A DNA stretch of 17,632 bases from Bryobacterales bacterium (GTDB taxonomy: Bacteria; Acidobacteriota; Terriglobia; Bryobacterales; Bryobacteraceae), in NCBI GenBank assembly GCA_003132865.1, contig PKYZ01000498.1:1-17632 (forward strand), written 5' to 3'. Below, piece by piece: positions 1 through 7,278 of the stretch. Position numbers and translations under genes: made by a program. Positions within the stretch are counted from its first letter, which is position 1. Each line of letters opens with the position of its first letter. The notes beneath the pieces are model-generated. The model searched no databases. It saw only the letters and a list, made by a program, of their open reading frames with translations, and was not told the origin of the DNA.

Positions 1-1
1 C

Positions 2-85
2 GACGAGAAGCCGCGGCAGTTCACCAGAAGGATGCGGCGCATGTGGGACGCCGGGCAGGCGCAGAAGGCAACCCCCGGCCCATAA
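2..85 (+). CDS. C-terminal end of an unidentified protein (partial at window start)
   Basis: Frame 2 is open from the window edge to a TAA at 83-85 and gives 27 residues rich in Arg, Gln and Lys (begins DEKPRQF, ends KATPGP). It could be the tail of a gene entering from the left and would be convergent with the permease at 217-2586. The piece is too short to assign a family, and an open frame this short in GC-rich DNA can arise by chance. The 131 bases between it and the permease show no clear gene. Confidence 0.3.
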   Translation, partial: DEKPRQFTRRMRRMWDAGQAQKATPGP

Positions 86-216
86 ACGCTCCCCCTTGGA
101 GCCGCCTCCCATGACACCGTTCCCGGACGCGTTTATCGTTCCTGAACCTGCCGTGACGGCGTGGCGAGTTCCTTGACAGCCGGGCTTGCAGCGCATACGA
201 AGACCGGAGTGGCAGA

Positions 217-2586
217 TCAGTCCTGACGAAGGGCGAGCATCGGCTGCACGCGGGTGGCCCGGCGGGCCGGCAGCCAGCAGGCCAGTGGCGCGACGACCAG
301 CCACACCGCTACGGCCGCGGCCCAGGTGGCTCGGTCCGTTGTACTGACGCCGTACAACAAACTCGCCAGCAGCCGCGCCGCCATCGCCGATAGGATTAGC
401 CCTGCGGCGATGCCCGCTAAAGTGACTCGCAGACCTTGACCGATCACCAGGCGGAACACATCGGCGGGCCGGGCGCCGACGGCCACGCGGATGCCGATCT
501 CCCGCGTGCGTGCCGTAACGTGGTACGCGATGACGCCGTACATCCCGACCGCCGCCAGCACCAAGGCCAGCGTCCCGAGGATGCCGAGCACCCAAACCTG
601 GAAGCGGACCTGCCAGAAGGAAGCGTCCAGCGACTCACTGAGCCGCTTTACTCCGTACGTGCGGAAATCGGGGTGCGAGGAGACCAGCGTTTTACGCACT
701 GGTTCCTTTAGGGAGCCGGGATCGCCAGCCGTCTCGACGACGATGAATACGATACCGCCGCCGTAGGCCTGCGAGAACGGGAGGTACACGTGCGGCAGCG
801 CGACCTCGTTGAGCGTGCGGATTCTCGAATCGCGCGCCACTCCCACCACCTGCAGGATGCGCGCATGGTCACAGCCAAACAGAAAGCTGCGGCCGGTGGC
901 CGATTCGTTGGGCCACAACCGTCGAGCCAGCGTTTGATTGACGATGGCCACTGGCGGACCATCCGCTTTATCGGCGACGTTGAAATCGCGCCCTTCGAGC
1001 AGGGGAATTCGCATCGTGTTGAGATAACCGGCCCCAACCGTCATCGTGGTAGCTGGCGCCGGTTTGCCGGTGTCGCGGGCCACGCAACCGCTCTCCAGGC
1101 CCGCGGCGTACAACGGCAGCCTGGTGGTCAGCGCGGCGCTACGAACACCCGCCAGCGAGCGCAGACGATTCAGCGTCTGGTCATAGAAAGCCCTGCCGGA
1201 CGCGGCCGTGAACTGCGGCTGCGGAACGAAGACAGGCGCGAACAAGCGGTTGCCGGTGGCAAAGCCGGGGTCGGCGTTGCGAAAGCGGAGAATTGCGCGG
1301 GCGAACAGCCCCGCCGTCAGCAGCAGCACCAGGGACAGGGCGATCTGTGCGGTCAATGTGGCGAGGCGCAGGCGCAGCCGCCCGCCAGCGACGCTGGCGC
1401 CCTTCAGCGATGTGGCGAGATCGTTGCGGCTTCCCTGCCAGGCCGGCAGCAGTCCGAACAGCAACGGGGTCAGCAGTGCGATAAGTCCGCTGTAGACGAG
1501 GACGCGGAAGTCCAGCGGCAGCTCAAACCGCAGCATTTCGCCGAACGGCAGGGCGGGAATGGCCGCCTGCAGCAAACGGTTGCCAGCGTACCCAACGAAG
1601 ACTCCGGCCGCGCCGCCGGCCAGGCAAAGGGCGAGATTCTCTGTCATGAACTGGCGCAGCAGGCGCGGCCGGCTCGCGCCGAGAGCGAAGCGGACGGCCA
1701 CCTCGCGTTGCCTGCCCACGCCTCGCGCCAGCAGCAGATTGCCGACGTTCACGCAGGCAATCAGGAGCACCAACGACGTGACCGTCATCAGCAAAATCAC
1801 CACGGGCATTGCCTGATGGCGGCTTACGGGGCTGGGAACGCCGCGAACCAGTTCCAGGGCGAGTGGCGCGTCGGCGCCCTTCGCCATCGCCGGGTTCTCC
1901 CTGCGGATCGCGGTGGCGATGGCATTCAATTCCGCGGACGCCTGTGACAGCGTGACGCCGCGCTTCAGGCTGCCGAACGCCATCACGCGCATGTGCTCCG
2001 CGTTGTCCCCGGCCCAAAAACGGAAGGGTACCCACAGGTCAATGCGCAGCGGCATGTAGATGCCGCCGAACTCCGGTGGAGTCACTCCAACCACAGTATA
2101 GGTGTGCGATTCGGAGCGGACCGTTTTGCCGAGCACATGAGGATCGCGGTGAAACAACCGTTGCCAGGCGTTGTAGCTGATCACCGCCGCCGGTTCGTCT
2201 TCCCGAACGAACCAGCGGCCGAGCAACGTTCGCGCCCCCAGGACGGCGGCGTAGCTGCCCGAAACGGGTTCGGCGCCAATCAGCGCGGCGTTGCCCTCGA
2301 AGCTCAAGTCGGACTCTTCCGGCTCCGAGGCCGCGAGCCCGGCTAGCGACCGGCTGCGATCCGCCAGGCCGCGGTACTCCGCGTAGGAAAGAAGTGGATT
2401 GCCGCCGCGGCTAAGCACGACCAGGCGATCCGCGTTACCGACGGGTAACGGCCGCAGATAGACAAAGTCCAGGAGGCTGAAGATGGACGCGTTGACGCCG
2501 ATACCAAGGGCTAGACACAAGACCGCTAGAAAGGTGAAACCCGGCGATTTCCGGAACAAACGCAGAGCCAGCCTGATGTCGTGCAT
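217..2586 (-). CDS. ADOP-type ABC transporter permease (MacB/FtsX-like, 789 aa)
   Basis: Inner-membrane permease of the acidobacterial duplicated orphan permease class. These proteins hold two MacB periplasmic-core/FtsX units in one chain and usually lack an adjacent ATPase gene, as here. The N-terminus (RLALRLFRKSPGF, then a hydrophobic LALGIGVNASIFSLL segment) is the family hallmark. A first FtsX block follows at about residues 265-360 (VILLMTVTSLVLLIACVNVGN, then LLARG...REVAVRFALGASR). A second core domain fills the middle. The C-terminal FtsX block has TREIGIRVAVGARPADVF and ends in PARRATRVQPMLALRQD. The open frame extends 58 codons further upstream, but the ATG at 2586 puts the family N-terminus at residue 1, so I chose it. 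Total length fits the roughly 800 aa of the class. The substrate is unknown; relatives are linked to efflux or envelope stress. Confidence 0.93.
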   Translation of the reverse strand: MHDIRLALRLFRKSPGFTFLAVLCLALGIGVNASIFSLLDFVYLRPLPVGNADRLVVLSRGGNPLLSYAEYRGLADRSRSLAGLAASEPEESDLSFEGNAALIGAEPVSGSYAAVLGARTLLGRWFVREDEPAAVISYNAWQRLFHRDPHVLGKTVRSESHTYTVVGVTPPEFGGIYMPLRIDLWVPFRFWAGDNAEHMRVMAFGSLKRGVTLSQASAELNAIATAIRRENPAMAKGADAPLALELVRGVPSPVSRHQAMPVVILLMTVTSLVLLIACVNVGNLLLARGVGRQREVAVRFALGASRPRLLRQFMTENLALCLAGGAAGVFVGYAGNRLLQAAIPALPFGEMLRFELPLDFRVLVYSGLIALLTPLLFGLLPAWQGSRNDLATSLKGASVAGGRLRLRLATLTAQIALSLVLLLTAGLFARAILRFRNADPGFATGNRLFAPVFVPQPQFTAASGRAFYDQTLNRLRSLAGVRSAALTTRLPLYAAGLESGCVARDTGKPAPATTMTVGAGYLNTMRIPLLEGRDFNVADKADGPPVAIVNQTLARRLWPNESATGRSFLFGCDHARILQVVGVARDSRIRTLNEVALPHVYLPFSQAYGGGIVFIVVETAGDPGSLKEPVRKTLVSSHPDFRTYGVKRLSESLDASFWQVRFQVWVLGILGTLALVLAAVGMYGVIAYHVTARTREIGIRVAVGARPADVFRLVIGQGLRVTLAGIAAGLILSAMAARLLASLLYGVSTTDRATWAAAVAVWLVVAPLACWLPARRATRVQPMLALRQD

Positions 2587-2845
2587 GCTGCCGTAGACAC
2601 CCCCGGGGGCGGGTTTGTTCCTGAATCCGATGAGGTGACGGGGCGCATTAGCCAGAACCGGTCTGGCACTGCTTACGGCAACATGGCCTTCTCTGAGCCT
2701 CGGTTGAAGGCCGCGCGTGCGGAGGCTACGGCTGGACGCCAGCCACTCTGGAGGAGTCAAACCGGATTACTCCCGACGAGCCGGCTTGGAGACGGTAATG
2801 GGCCGAATCGTGCCGAGTTTGTTTGCTAACGTATTCCGGCGCGAC
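2587..2845. other. Intergenic region upstream of the permease
   Basis: There is no convincing gene on either strand. On the minus strand it is the leader and promoter region of the permease, but I see no hexamer pair close to the sigma-70 consensus. A G-rich run just upstream of the ATG at 2586 is at best a weak ribosome binding site. Confidence 0.4.
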
Positions 2846-2935
2846 GTGGGGCAGCGCCGTGCGCTACGGCAGACCCGCGGTCCGCCTCCGGCCAGGCGGC
2901 GTGAGACGCCGGCGCAGCGCGAGGCGCTGCCCCAC
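2846..2935. repeat. 90-bp palindromic intergenic element with perfect 13-bp terminal inverted repeats
   Basis: The left end GTGGGGCAGCGCC (2846-2858) is the exact reverse complement of the right end GGCGCTGCCCCAC (2923-2935). The interior is GC-rich with further partial palindromes. There is no open frame with coding character. Size and GTGGGGC ends resemble the 86-bp element at 13453-13538 and the partial copy at 14552-14594, so I read them as one non-coding repeat family of REP/MITE type. The family link is inferred from shared ends and architecture, not from a database. Confidence 0.7.
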
Positions 2936-2965
2936 ACCCCAACCGGTGTACTTAACCCGGGCCCA

Positions 2966-2994
2966 AGAAAAAACGGCCGCCCGAAGGCGGCCGT
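2966..2994 (-). terminator. Rho-independent terminator with a UUCG tetraloop
   Basis: Read on the minus strand it is ACGGCCGCC, loop TTCG, GGCGGCCGT, then a run of T. The 9-bp stem is perfect (2973-2981 with 2986-2994) and the tetraloop is the extra-stable UUCG type. It lies about 34 bases after the stop of the small gene at 3028-3154 and probably ends the minus-strand operon that starts near 4529. Confidence 0.9.
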
Positions 2995-3027
2995 CCCTGC
3001 GCCGGTCTAGCATGTCCGACCCGCCGG

Positions 3028-3154
3028 TTACCGGCGGAAGCGGAAATCGTGGCGTCGATCCCACCGGGGGGCATGCCGCACCCAGGGGCGGTCCACGACG
3101 ACCGGAGCGGGAACCCAGCAGCGCGATTGCGGGAAGTCCGATTTTCTTCAGCAT
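3028..3154 (-). pseudogene. Small exported-type protein gene with an apparent one-base frameshift
   Basis: The ATG at 3154 is preceded by a strong GGAGG eight bases upstream. The first 14 residues (MLKKIGLPAIALLG) look like the start of a signal peptide, with a Lys pair and then a hydrophobic run. In the same frame the sequence then turns into Arg/Gly/Pro-rich low-quality protein and runs straight through the terminator and the palindromic element. Dropping one base in the GGG after ALL moves to a frame reading VPAPVVVDRPW, then RWDRRHDFRFRR and TAA at 3030-3028, just before the terminator. That gives about 41 residues with a basic tail, of a kind seen in tiny acidobacterial exported proteins. 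So it is either a recent frameshift or a base-call error. The stop codon lies within a CCGCCGG/CCGGCGG hairpin (3021-3037). Function is unknown. Confidence 0.55.
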
Positions 3155-3211
3155 CGTTTCATCCTCCAATCGATTGGGCGCGGCAGGGGGAACGAAGCCT
3201 GTAAATGATTG

Positions 3212-3874
3212 TCAACGCCGGCTCAGCAGGCGGCCGGTGACGACGATCGCCACCATCAGCGCCAGTTCCACGCCGTAGCGCAAAGCGTCCGAAGGATGCA
3301 GCAACCTGCGCACCAATGGGTCGCCCAGCATCATCTCTCCGGCCACCCGGCCGAGAATGGCAACTCCGACGTACATGGTCACCGGATATTTGTCCATGAT
3401 TAACGCCAGAAACGTGCTCGAAGAAACCACCAGCGGGATGCTCAACGCCAGGCCGAACACGATCAACCAGATATTGCCCTTGGACGCTCCCGCCACGGCC
3501 AGGATATTATCCGTGGACATGGTCAGATCCGCTACTACGATCGAACCGATGGCGCGCCACAGTTCGCCGGGGGAGACGGACGCACGCTCCTGCGCCCTGG
3601 CGTCCCGCAAGACCTTCACCGCTATCCAAACGACGAACGCTCCGCCGGCAAACTGAACGTATTCCACCTCGAGCAGCTTGGCGGCCAGGAATGTGACCGC
3701 CACGCGGATCAGCACCGCCAGCCACGCGCCGCACAGCAGCGCGACACGCCGCTGCCGTTTGGGCAGCACGCGCACGGCCAGGGCGATGACCAGGGCATTA
3801 TCGCCGGCCAACAGCAGGTCGATGACAATGATCGATAAGCAATCGATCAGGTAGTGGGAGTAGCCGCCGGCCAA
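3212..3874 (-). CDS. TerC/YjbE family integral membrane protein (220 aa)
   Basis: Polytopic inner-membrane protein of the TerC superfamily, YjbE-like branch, whose studied members are linked to manganese export and metalation of exported enzymes. Family motifs are visible. The first helix has IDLLLAGDNALVIALA (residues 18-33), with the GDN at 24-26. The repeat-related second motif is VADLTMSTDNILAVAG (114-129), again with acidic residues in the membrane. About seven hydrophobic segments are present, and 220 aa matches the branch. The start is set at a TTG (3874): an in-frame TGA lies two codons upstream and no ATG exists before the first motif. A GAGGG sits directly against this TTG, so the exact start is not secure. 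No yybP-ykoY manganese riboswitch fits in the 46-base gap to the upstream gene. It is probably co-transcribed with the gene at 3921-4529. Confidence 0.9.
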   Translation of the reverse strand: MAGGYSHYLIDCLSIIVIDLLLAGDNALVIALAVRVLPKRQRRVALLCGAWLAVLIRVAVTFLAAKLLEVEYVQFAGGAFVVWIAVKVLRDARAQERASVSPGELWRAIGSIVVADLTMSTDNILAVAGASKGNIWLIVFGLALSIPLVVSSSTFLALIMDKYPVTMYVGVAILGRVAGEMMLGDPLVRRLLHPSDALRYGVELALMVAIVVTGRLLSRR

Positions 3875-3920
3875 CCCTCACGGTAGCATGTGCCCTGCAA
3901 ACGGGAGCGCCGCGCGCCGC

Positions 3921-4529
3921 CTATTGAAGAACGGATTGAAAATCCGAATCGAGCACGTCGAAGTGGAAGCGGTCGGGAGGCAGCAGCGCGGGCACGCCGG
4001 CGCCCATACGGGACCAGGCCTTATAGGCCGAACCGGCGATCGGGGAGTTCAGGCAGAACAGAAACTCGCTGCTGCAGCAATCTATGGGCGGAGGCTGCCG
4101 GAAGGTCAACCGCAAGCCCACGGCCGTCTCCAGAGCCACGCCGGGGCTGGTCACGTGCTTATCCGCCAGCAGGATCACAAAGCTGCTGCGGCTGGCGTGC
4201 GGCCACACATCCGGGTGCAGCAGATCGCGCAGCGCCGATTCCGACTGAAATGTGATTTCGCACTGCCGGATCCACTCCACGATGGATTCGCCCCATTGCC
4301 AATGCGCGATCAGGCCGCGATACTGCTCGGCCAGCGTCAGCGCCAAGTCCAGCTTGCGCCGCTCCAGCAGGGTCTCCTCGACATCCACCGCCGGCAGCAT
4401 TTCCTCGGCCTCCAGAATGGCCGAGGCCAGATCTACCTGCGGCGCGCCGGAAGCCCTTCGCACCAGCAGCGGGGGAAGCTCATGCATCTTGTTGCCCGGA
4501 ATGTTGACGTACTCTCGGTCGCCCCTCAT
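3921..4529 (-). CDS. Protein of unknown function (202 aa)
   Basis: I do not recognise a family. The protein is soluble-looking, with no signal peptide or membrane segment. A leucine- and glutamate-rich helical stretch (DLASAILEAEEML, then VEETLLERRKLDLALTLAEQY) is followed by a tryptophan-containing region (HWQWGESIVEWI), and a Cys pair lies near PPPIDCCSSEFLFC. The frame also allows a GTG start at 4541. I prefer the ATG at 4529 because a GAGGGTGG lies 8-11 bases upstream of it. It is the first gene of a probable minus-strand operon with the TerC protein (46-base gap) and the small gene at 3028-3154. Its upstream side is an AT-rich region shared with the ROK kinase. Reading-frame quality and gene context support a real gene; the function stays open. 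Confidence 0.72.
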   Translation of the reverse strand: MRGDREYVNIPGNKMHELPPLLVRRASGAPQVDLASAILEAEEMLPAVDVEETLLERRKLDLALTLAEQYRGLIAHWQWGESIVEWIRQCEITFQSESALRDLLHPDVWPHASRSSFVILLADKHVTSPGVALETAVGLRLTFRQPPPIDCCSSEFLFCLNSPIAGSAYKAWSRMGAGVPALLPPDRFHFDVLDSDFQSVLQ

Positions 4530-4554
4530 ATTGGGAACCACCCTCTGTACTTAT

Positions 4555-4666
4555 CGACGCAAATCAACGAACTCTGTTCCATCTTTACCACATCTAAGTG
4601 CGCGATGCGCCAAGAAAATTACAATCGGCCACATTAACAACAGTTATGGTTTCCCGTTTGAACACA
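4555..4666. promoter_or_regulatory. AT-rich divergent promoter region
   Basis: This stretch is clearly richer in A and T than its surroundings and lies between divergent genes (unknown protein to the left, ROK kinase to the right), so it is the natural place for promoters in both directions. I cannot pick a -35/-10 pair close to consensus on either strand, so no exact sites are claimed. Confidence 0.4.
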
Positions 4667-4701
4667 ACCCCGGCCCCCGGCCCCTGCCCCCCGACCCCTG
4701 G
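4667..4701. repeat. Heptanucleotide tandem repeat, CCCC-type, five units
   Basis: In a seven-base register the sequence reads ACCCCGG, CCCCCGG, CCCCTGC, CCCCCGA, CCCCTGG. The first five positions are nearly constant and the last two vary. The array ends 17 bases before the ROK kinase ATG (4719). A second heptamer array of different sequence lies at the other end of the same gene (5632-5666). The organisation resembles short tandemly repeated heptamers known from some cyanobacteria; the parallel is mine. Confidence 0.65.
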
Positions 4702-4718
4702 TGTTATCATGCGCCTTC

Positions 4719-5651
4719 ATGCCGGAATACTCCATCGGTCTGGATCTGGGCGGCACCAACCTGCGGGCGGCGGCCATCGACCGCGCCGGCCATGTGCTCG
4801 ACCGGCGAGCCACCGCCACTAACCCCGCCGCGGGGCGCGAAGCCATGTTGGGCCACATGGTGAACGCCATCGCGGAATTGCGCGATTCGTGCGGCGCGGC
4901 AGGCTTGGCGGGCATCGGCATCGGCGTCCCCGGCTTCATCCTGCTGAAGGAAGGCCTCATCCGCAACTCCAATAACCTGGCCTGCCTGGAAGATTTCCCG
5001 ATCCGCGCCGAGATCGGGCGCCGCCTGGGCGCGCACGTCATTCTGGAAAACGATGCCAACGCCGCCGCGCTGGGCGAGAAGTGGATGGGCGCCGGACGCG
5101 ACGTCGACGACCTGGTCCTGCTCACGCTCGGCACCGGTGTCGGCGGCGGCATCATCTCCGGCGGCAGGGTGCTGCAAGGCTATCTGGGCATGGCGGGCGA
5201 ATTGGGCCACATCACGGTGGTTCCCGACGGGAATCCGTGCGGGTGCGGCAATCAAGGCTGCCTGGAGAAACACGCCTCCGCCACGGCCATCGCCGCCATG
5301 GCGAGTATGTTGCGCCTGGGCGAGGGCCTCAGCGCCCGCGAAGTATACGACCTGGCCATGAGCGGCAATGAGAAGGCCACCCGGATCTTCATTGTCATGG
5401 GGCAGGCGTTGGGCGTGGCGCTCGCCACCCTGGTGAATGCTTTCAACTTTCCGCTGTATTTGCTCAGCGGCGGCGTGCTGGCGGCCTGGGATCTGTTTGC
5501 GCCGCCCATGTTGGAGGAGGTGCGGCGGCGCTCGTTCACGTTCCGCACGACGGCGACGCGCATCGAGAAAGCTACCCTGGGCAATGAAGCCGGTTTGTTC
5601 GGCGCAGCCTGCCTGCCGTGGGTCGAGGTTAAGCTGAAAGCTGATGGCTGA
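4719..5651 (+). CDS. ROK family sugar kinase (glucokinase-like, 310 aa)
   Basis: Cytoplasmic ATP-dependent hexose kinase of the ROK family (repressor, ORF, kinase). The N-terminal phosphate loop is GLDLGGTN (residues 7-14). The catalytic region is ILENDANAAALGE with the general-base Asp at 112. The second phosphate motif is GTGVGGGI (about 138-145). The ROK zinc site is present: His164 in ELGHIT and Cys174, Cys176 and Cys181 in CGCGNQGCLE. There is no helix-turn-helix domain before the kinase, so it is an enzyme rather than a NagC/XylR-type repressor. A GTG at 4701 could extend it by six residues, but ATG 4719 gives the usual N-terminus. There is no Shine-Dalgarno. The last residues (KLKADG) and the stop are written by the heptamer repeat. 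It probably shares an operon with xylB, 16 bases downstream. The exact sugar is not readable. Confidence 0.92.
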   Translation: MPEYSIGLDLGGTNLRAAAIDRAGHVLDRRATATNPAAGREAMLGHMVNAIAELRDSCGAAGLAGIGIGVPGFILLKEGLIRNSNNLACLEDFPIRAEIGRRLGAHVILENDANAAALGEKWMGAGRDVDDLVLLTLGTGVGGGIISGGRVLQGYLGMAGELGHITVVPDGNPCGCGNQGCLEKHASATAIAAMASMLRLGEGLSAREVYDLAMSGNEKATRIFIVMGQALGVALATLVNAFNFPLYLLSGGVLAAWDLFAPPMLEEVRRRSFTFRTTATRIEKATLGNEAGLFGAACLPWVEVKLKADG

Positions 5652-5666
5652 AAGCTGATAGCTGAT
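5632..5666. repeat. Heptanucleotide tandem repeat, AGCTGAW-type, five units across a stop codon
   Basis: The units are AGCTGAA, AGCTGAT, GGCTGAA, AGCTGAT and AGCTGAT, 35 bases without a gap. The array starts inside the ROK kinase gene, supplies its last codons and its TGA (5649-5651), fills the intergenic gap, and stops one base before the xylB ATG at 5668. Each unit contains TGA, so in any frame not a multiple of the unit the array soon yields a stop. Confidence 0.85.
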
Positions 5667-5667
5667 T

Positions 5668-7167
5668 ATGTGGATGGGAGTCGATGTAGGCACGGGCGGC
5701 ACGCGTGCGCTGGTGGTAGACGCGCAAGGCCGTGTCGCCGCGGGTTGCACAGCAGCGCACGAAGATATCCGGATGGAGCGCCCGCTGTGGGCCGAGCAGC
5801 GTCCCGAGAATTGGTGGGACGCCGCCCGCGTGGCCATTCGCGGCGCGCTGGCCGAAGCCGGCGTCTCCGGAGCCCAGGTGCGGGGCATCGGTCTTTCCGG
5901 CCAGATGCACGGCCTGGTGATTCTCGATCAAGCCAGCGCGGTGATCCGGCCCGCGCTCATCTGGTGCGATCAACGCAGCCAGCCGCAAGTGGACGCCATC
6001 AACGAAACCGTGGGCCGCGACAATGTCCTGAAATACACCGCCAATCCCGTGCTGACGGGCTTCACGCTGCCCAAACTGCTATGGGTGCGCGATAACGAGC
6101 CGCGCGCATTCGAACGCGTCCGCCACCTGCTGCTGCCCAAAGACTACCTGCGCTTCCAACTCACCGGCGAGTACGCCAGCGAAGTCTCGGACGCTTCCGG
6201 CACGTCGCTGTTCGACGTGGTGGCGCGGCGCTGGTCGTTCGACATGATGGACCGCTTGGGCCTGGACCGCGCCATTCTGCCCACCTGCCACGAATCGAGC
6301 GACGTCACCGGCCGCGTAACGCGCGCCGCGGCGGAGGCCACCGGGCTCGCCGAGGGCACGCCCGTAGTGGGTGGCGGCGGCGACCAGGCCTCCAGCGCGG
6401 TCGGCAATGGCATCGTCGAAGCCGGCATCGTCTCGTGCACGCTGGGCACGTCCGGCGTGGTCTTCGCCCACATGGAGAAGGTGGCCTACGATCCGGCCGG
6501 ACGCGTCCACACCTTCTGCCATGCCGTACGCGACAAGTGGCACGTGATGGGGGTGACGCAAGGCGCAGGGCTGAGCCTGCAATGGTTCCGCAATCAATTG
6601 GCGCCCGGCGCCGAATACGATGCGCTGACCGCCGAAGCCGCCGCTGCTCCGGCGGGCGCGCAAGGCCTCTTCTGGCTGCCTTATTTAATGGGCGAGCGCA
6701 CCCCCCACCTGGACGCGACCGCGCGCGGCGGATGGATCGGCCTCACCGCCAGGCACCAGCGCGCCGACCTGATCCGCGCCGTCATCGAAGGCGTCTCCTA
6801 CAGCCAGCGCGATTGCCTCGATATCATCGAAGAACTCGGCGTGGCGGTCGCGTCGGTGCGCGCTTCCGGGGGCGGCGCCCGCAGTCCCTTCTGGCGCCAG
6901 TTGCTGGCGGATATCTTCAATAAGAAGGTGGTGACGCTCGAAACGCAGGAAGGCTCGGCTTACGGCGCGGCATTGCTGGCACTGGCCGGCACCGGCGAGT
7001 ACGGATCGGTTCCAGAAGTCTGCCGCGCAGCTATCCGCGAAGTGGATGCCGTCGCCCCGCGCCCGGCGGAAGCCTCGTTTTATGCGAAGGCGCACCGGGT
7101 GTATCGGGCGATCTATCCGGCGCTAAAGCCCGTGTACACGCAAATCGCGAACCTGGATTCGCGCTGA
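5668..7167 (+). CDS. xylB: Xylulokinase (FGGY family, 499 aa)
   Basis: ATP-dependent kinase that converts D-xylulose to D-xylulose 5-phosphate, feeding the pentose phosphate pathway. The N-terminal FGGY ATPase motif is GVDVGTGGTR (residues 4-13). GLSGQMHG (75-82) and IWCDQRS are typical xylulokinase substrate-side motifs. The presumed catalytic Asp is D239 in GGGGDQASSAVGNG. The C-terminal domain carries GERTPHLD, IEGVSYSQRDCL and RASGGGARSPFWRQLLADI, all standard for XylB. Length matches the family (about 480-510 aa). The ATG directly follows the heptamer array with no Shine-Dalgarno, so translation may depend on the upstream ROK gene. No xylose isomerase or transporter is nearby, so a close FGGY relative with another ketose substrate cannot be fully excluded. 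Confidence 0.93.
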   Translation: MWMGVDVGTGGTRALVVDAQGRVAAGCTAAHEDIRMERPLWAEQRPENWWDAARVAIRGALAEAGVSGAQVRGIGLSGQMHGLVILDQASAVIRPALIWCDQRSQPQVDAINETVGRDNVLKYTANPVLTGFTLPKLLWVRDNEPRAFERVRHLLLPKDYLRFQLTGEYASEVSDASGTSLFDVVARRWSFDMMDRLGLDRAILPTCHESSDVTGRVTRAAAEATGLAEGTPVVGGGGDQASSAVGNGIVEAGIVSCTLGTSGVVFAHMEKVAYDPAGRVHTFCHAVRDKWHVMGVTQGAGLSLQWFRNQLAPGAEYDALTAEAAAAPAGAQGLFWLPYLMGERTPHLDATARGGWIGLTARHQRADLIRAVIEGVSYSQRDCLDIIEELGVAVASVRASGGGARSPFWRQLLADIFNKKVVTLETQEGSAYGAALLALAGTGEYGSVPEVCRAAIREVDAVAPRPAEASFYAKAHRVYRAIYPALKPVYTQIANLDSR

Positions 7168-7178
7168 GGTCGCGTGTA

Positions 7179-7278
7179 GTGGGGCGGTCCCCCTGGACCG
7201 CGGCCCGACGCCTCGTCGGCCCGTCGCGGTCGTCAAGGAACTTGATTCCTCGAGCAGAGGGCGGGTCCAGGGGGACCC
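7179..7278. repeat. Nested palindromic intergenic element
   Basis: GGTCCCCCTGGACC (7186-7199) is the exact reverse complement of GGTCCAGGGGGACC (7264-7277), giving a 14-bp stem. Each arm is also self-complementary: GCGGTCC/GGACCGC around CCCT (7184-7201) and GGGTCC/GGACCC around AGGG (7263-7278). Between them are GGCCCGAC/GTCGG and AGGAA/TTCCT (7237-7251) hairpins. It starts with GTGGGGC, like the other palindromic elements here, 12 bases after the xylB stop, and could act as a transcription end between convergent genes. Confidence 0.65.

Noticed and set aside
82..136. Inverted repeat ATAAACGC/GCGTTTAT as a terminator between the first two genes
   Set aside because: Only 8 bp with a 39-base spacer and no T run, so it is within chance expectation.
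790..1947. Plus-strand open frame of 385 codons
   Set aside because: It lies opposite the ADOP permease and is Gln/Arg-rich low-quality sequence, a typical GC-rich antisense shadow.
2864..3169. Minus-strand open frame of 101 codons taken as a complete protein
   Set aside because: Its second half would be translated through the terminator and the palindromic element; only the first 14 codons after ATG 3154 look genuine.
3875..3920. Possible yybP-ykoY manganese riboswitch before the TerC gene
   Set aside because: The gap is only 46 bases and lacks the conserved riboswitch loops.
4667..5666. The heptamer arrays as a CRISPR-like structure
   Set aside because: Units are 7 bases with no spacers, there are no cas genes, and the two arrays differ in sequence.
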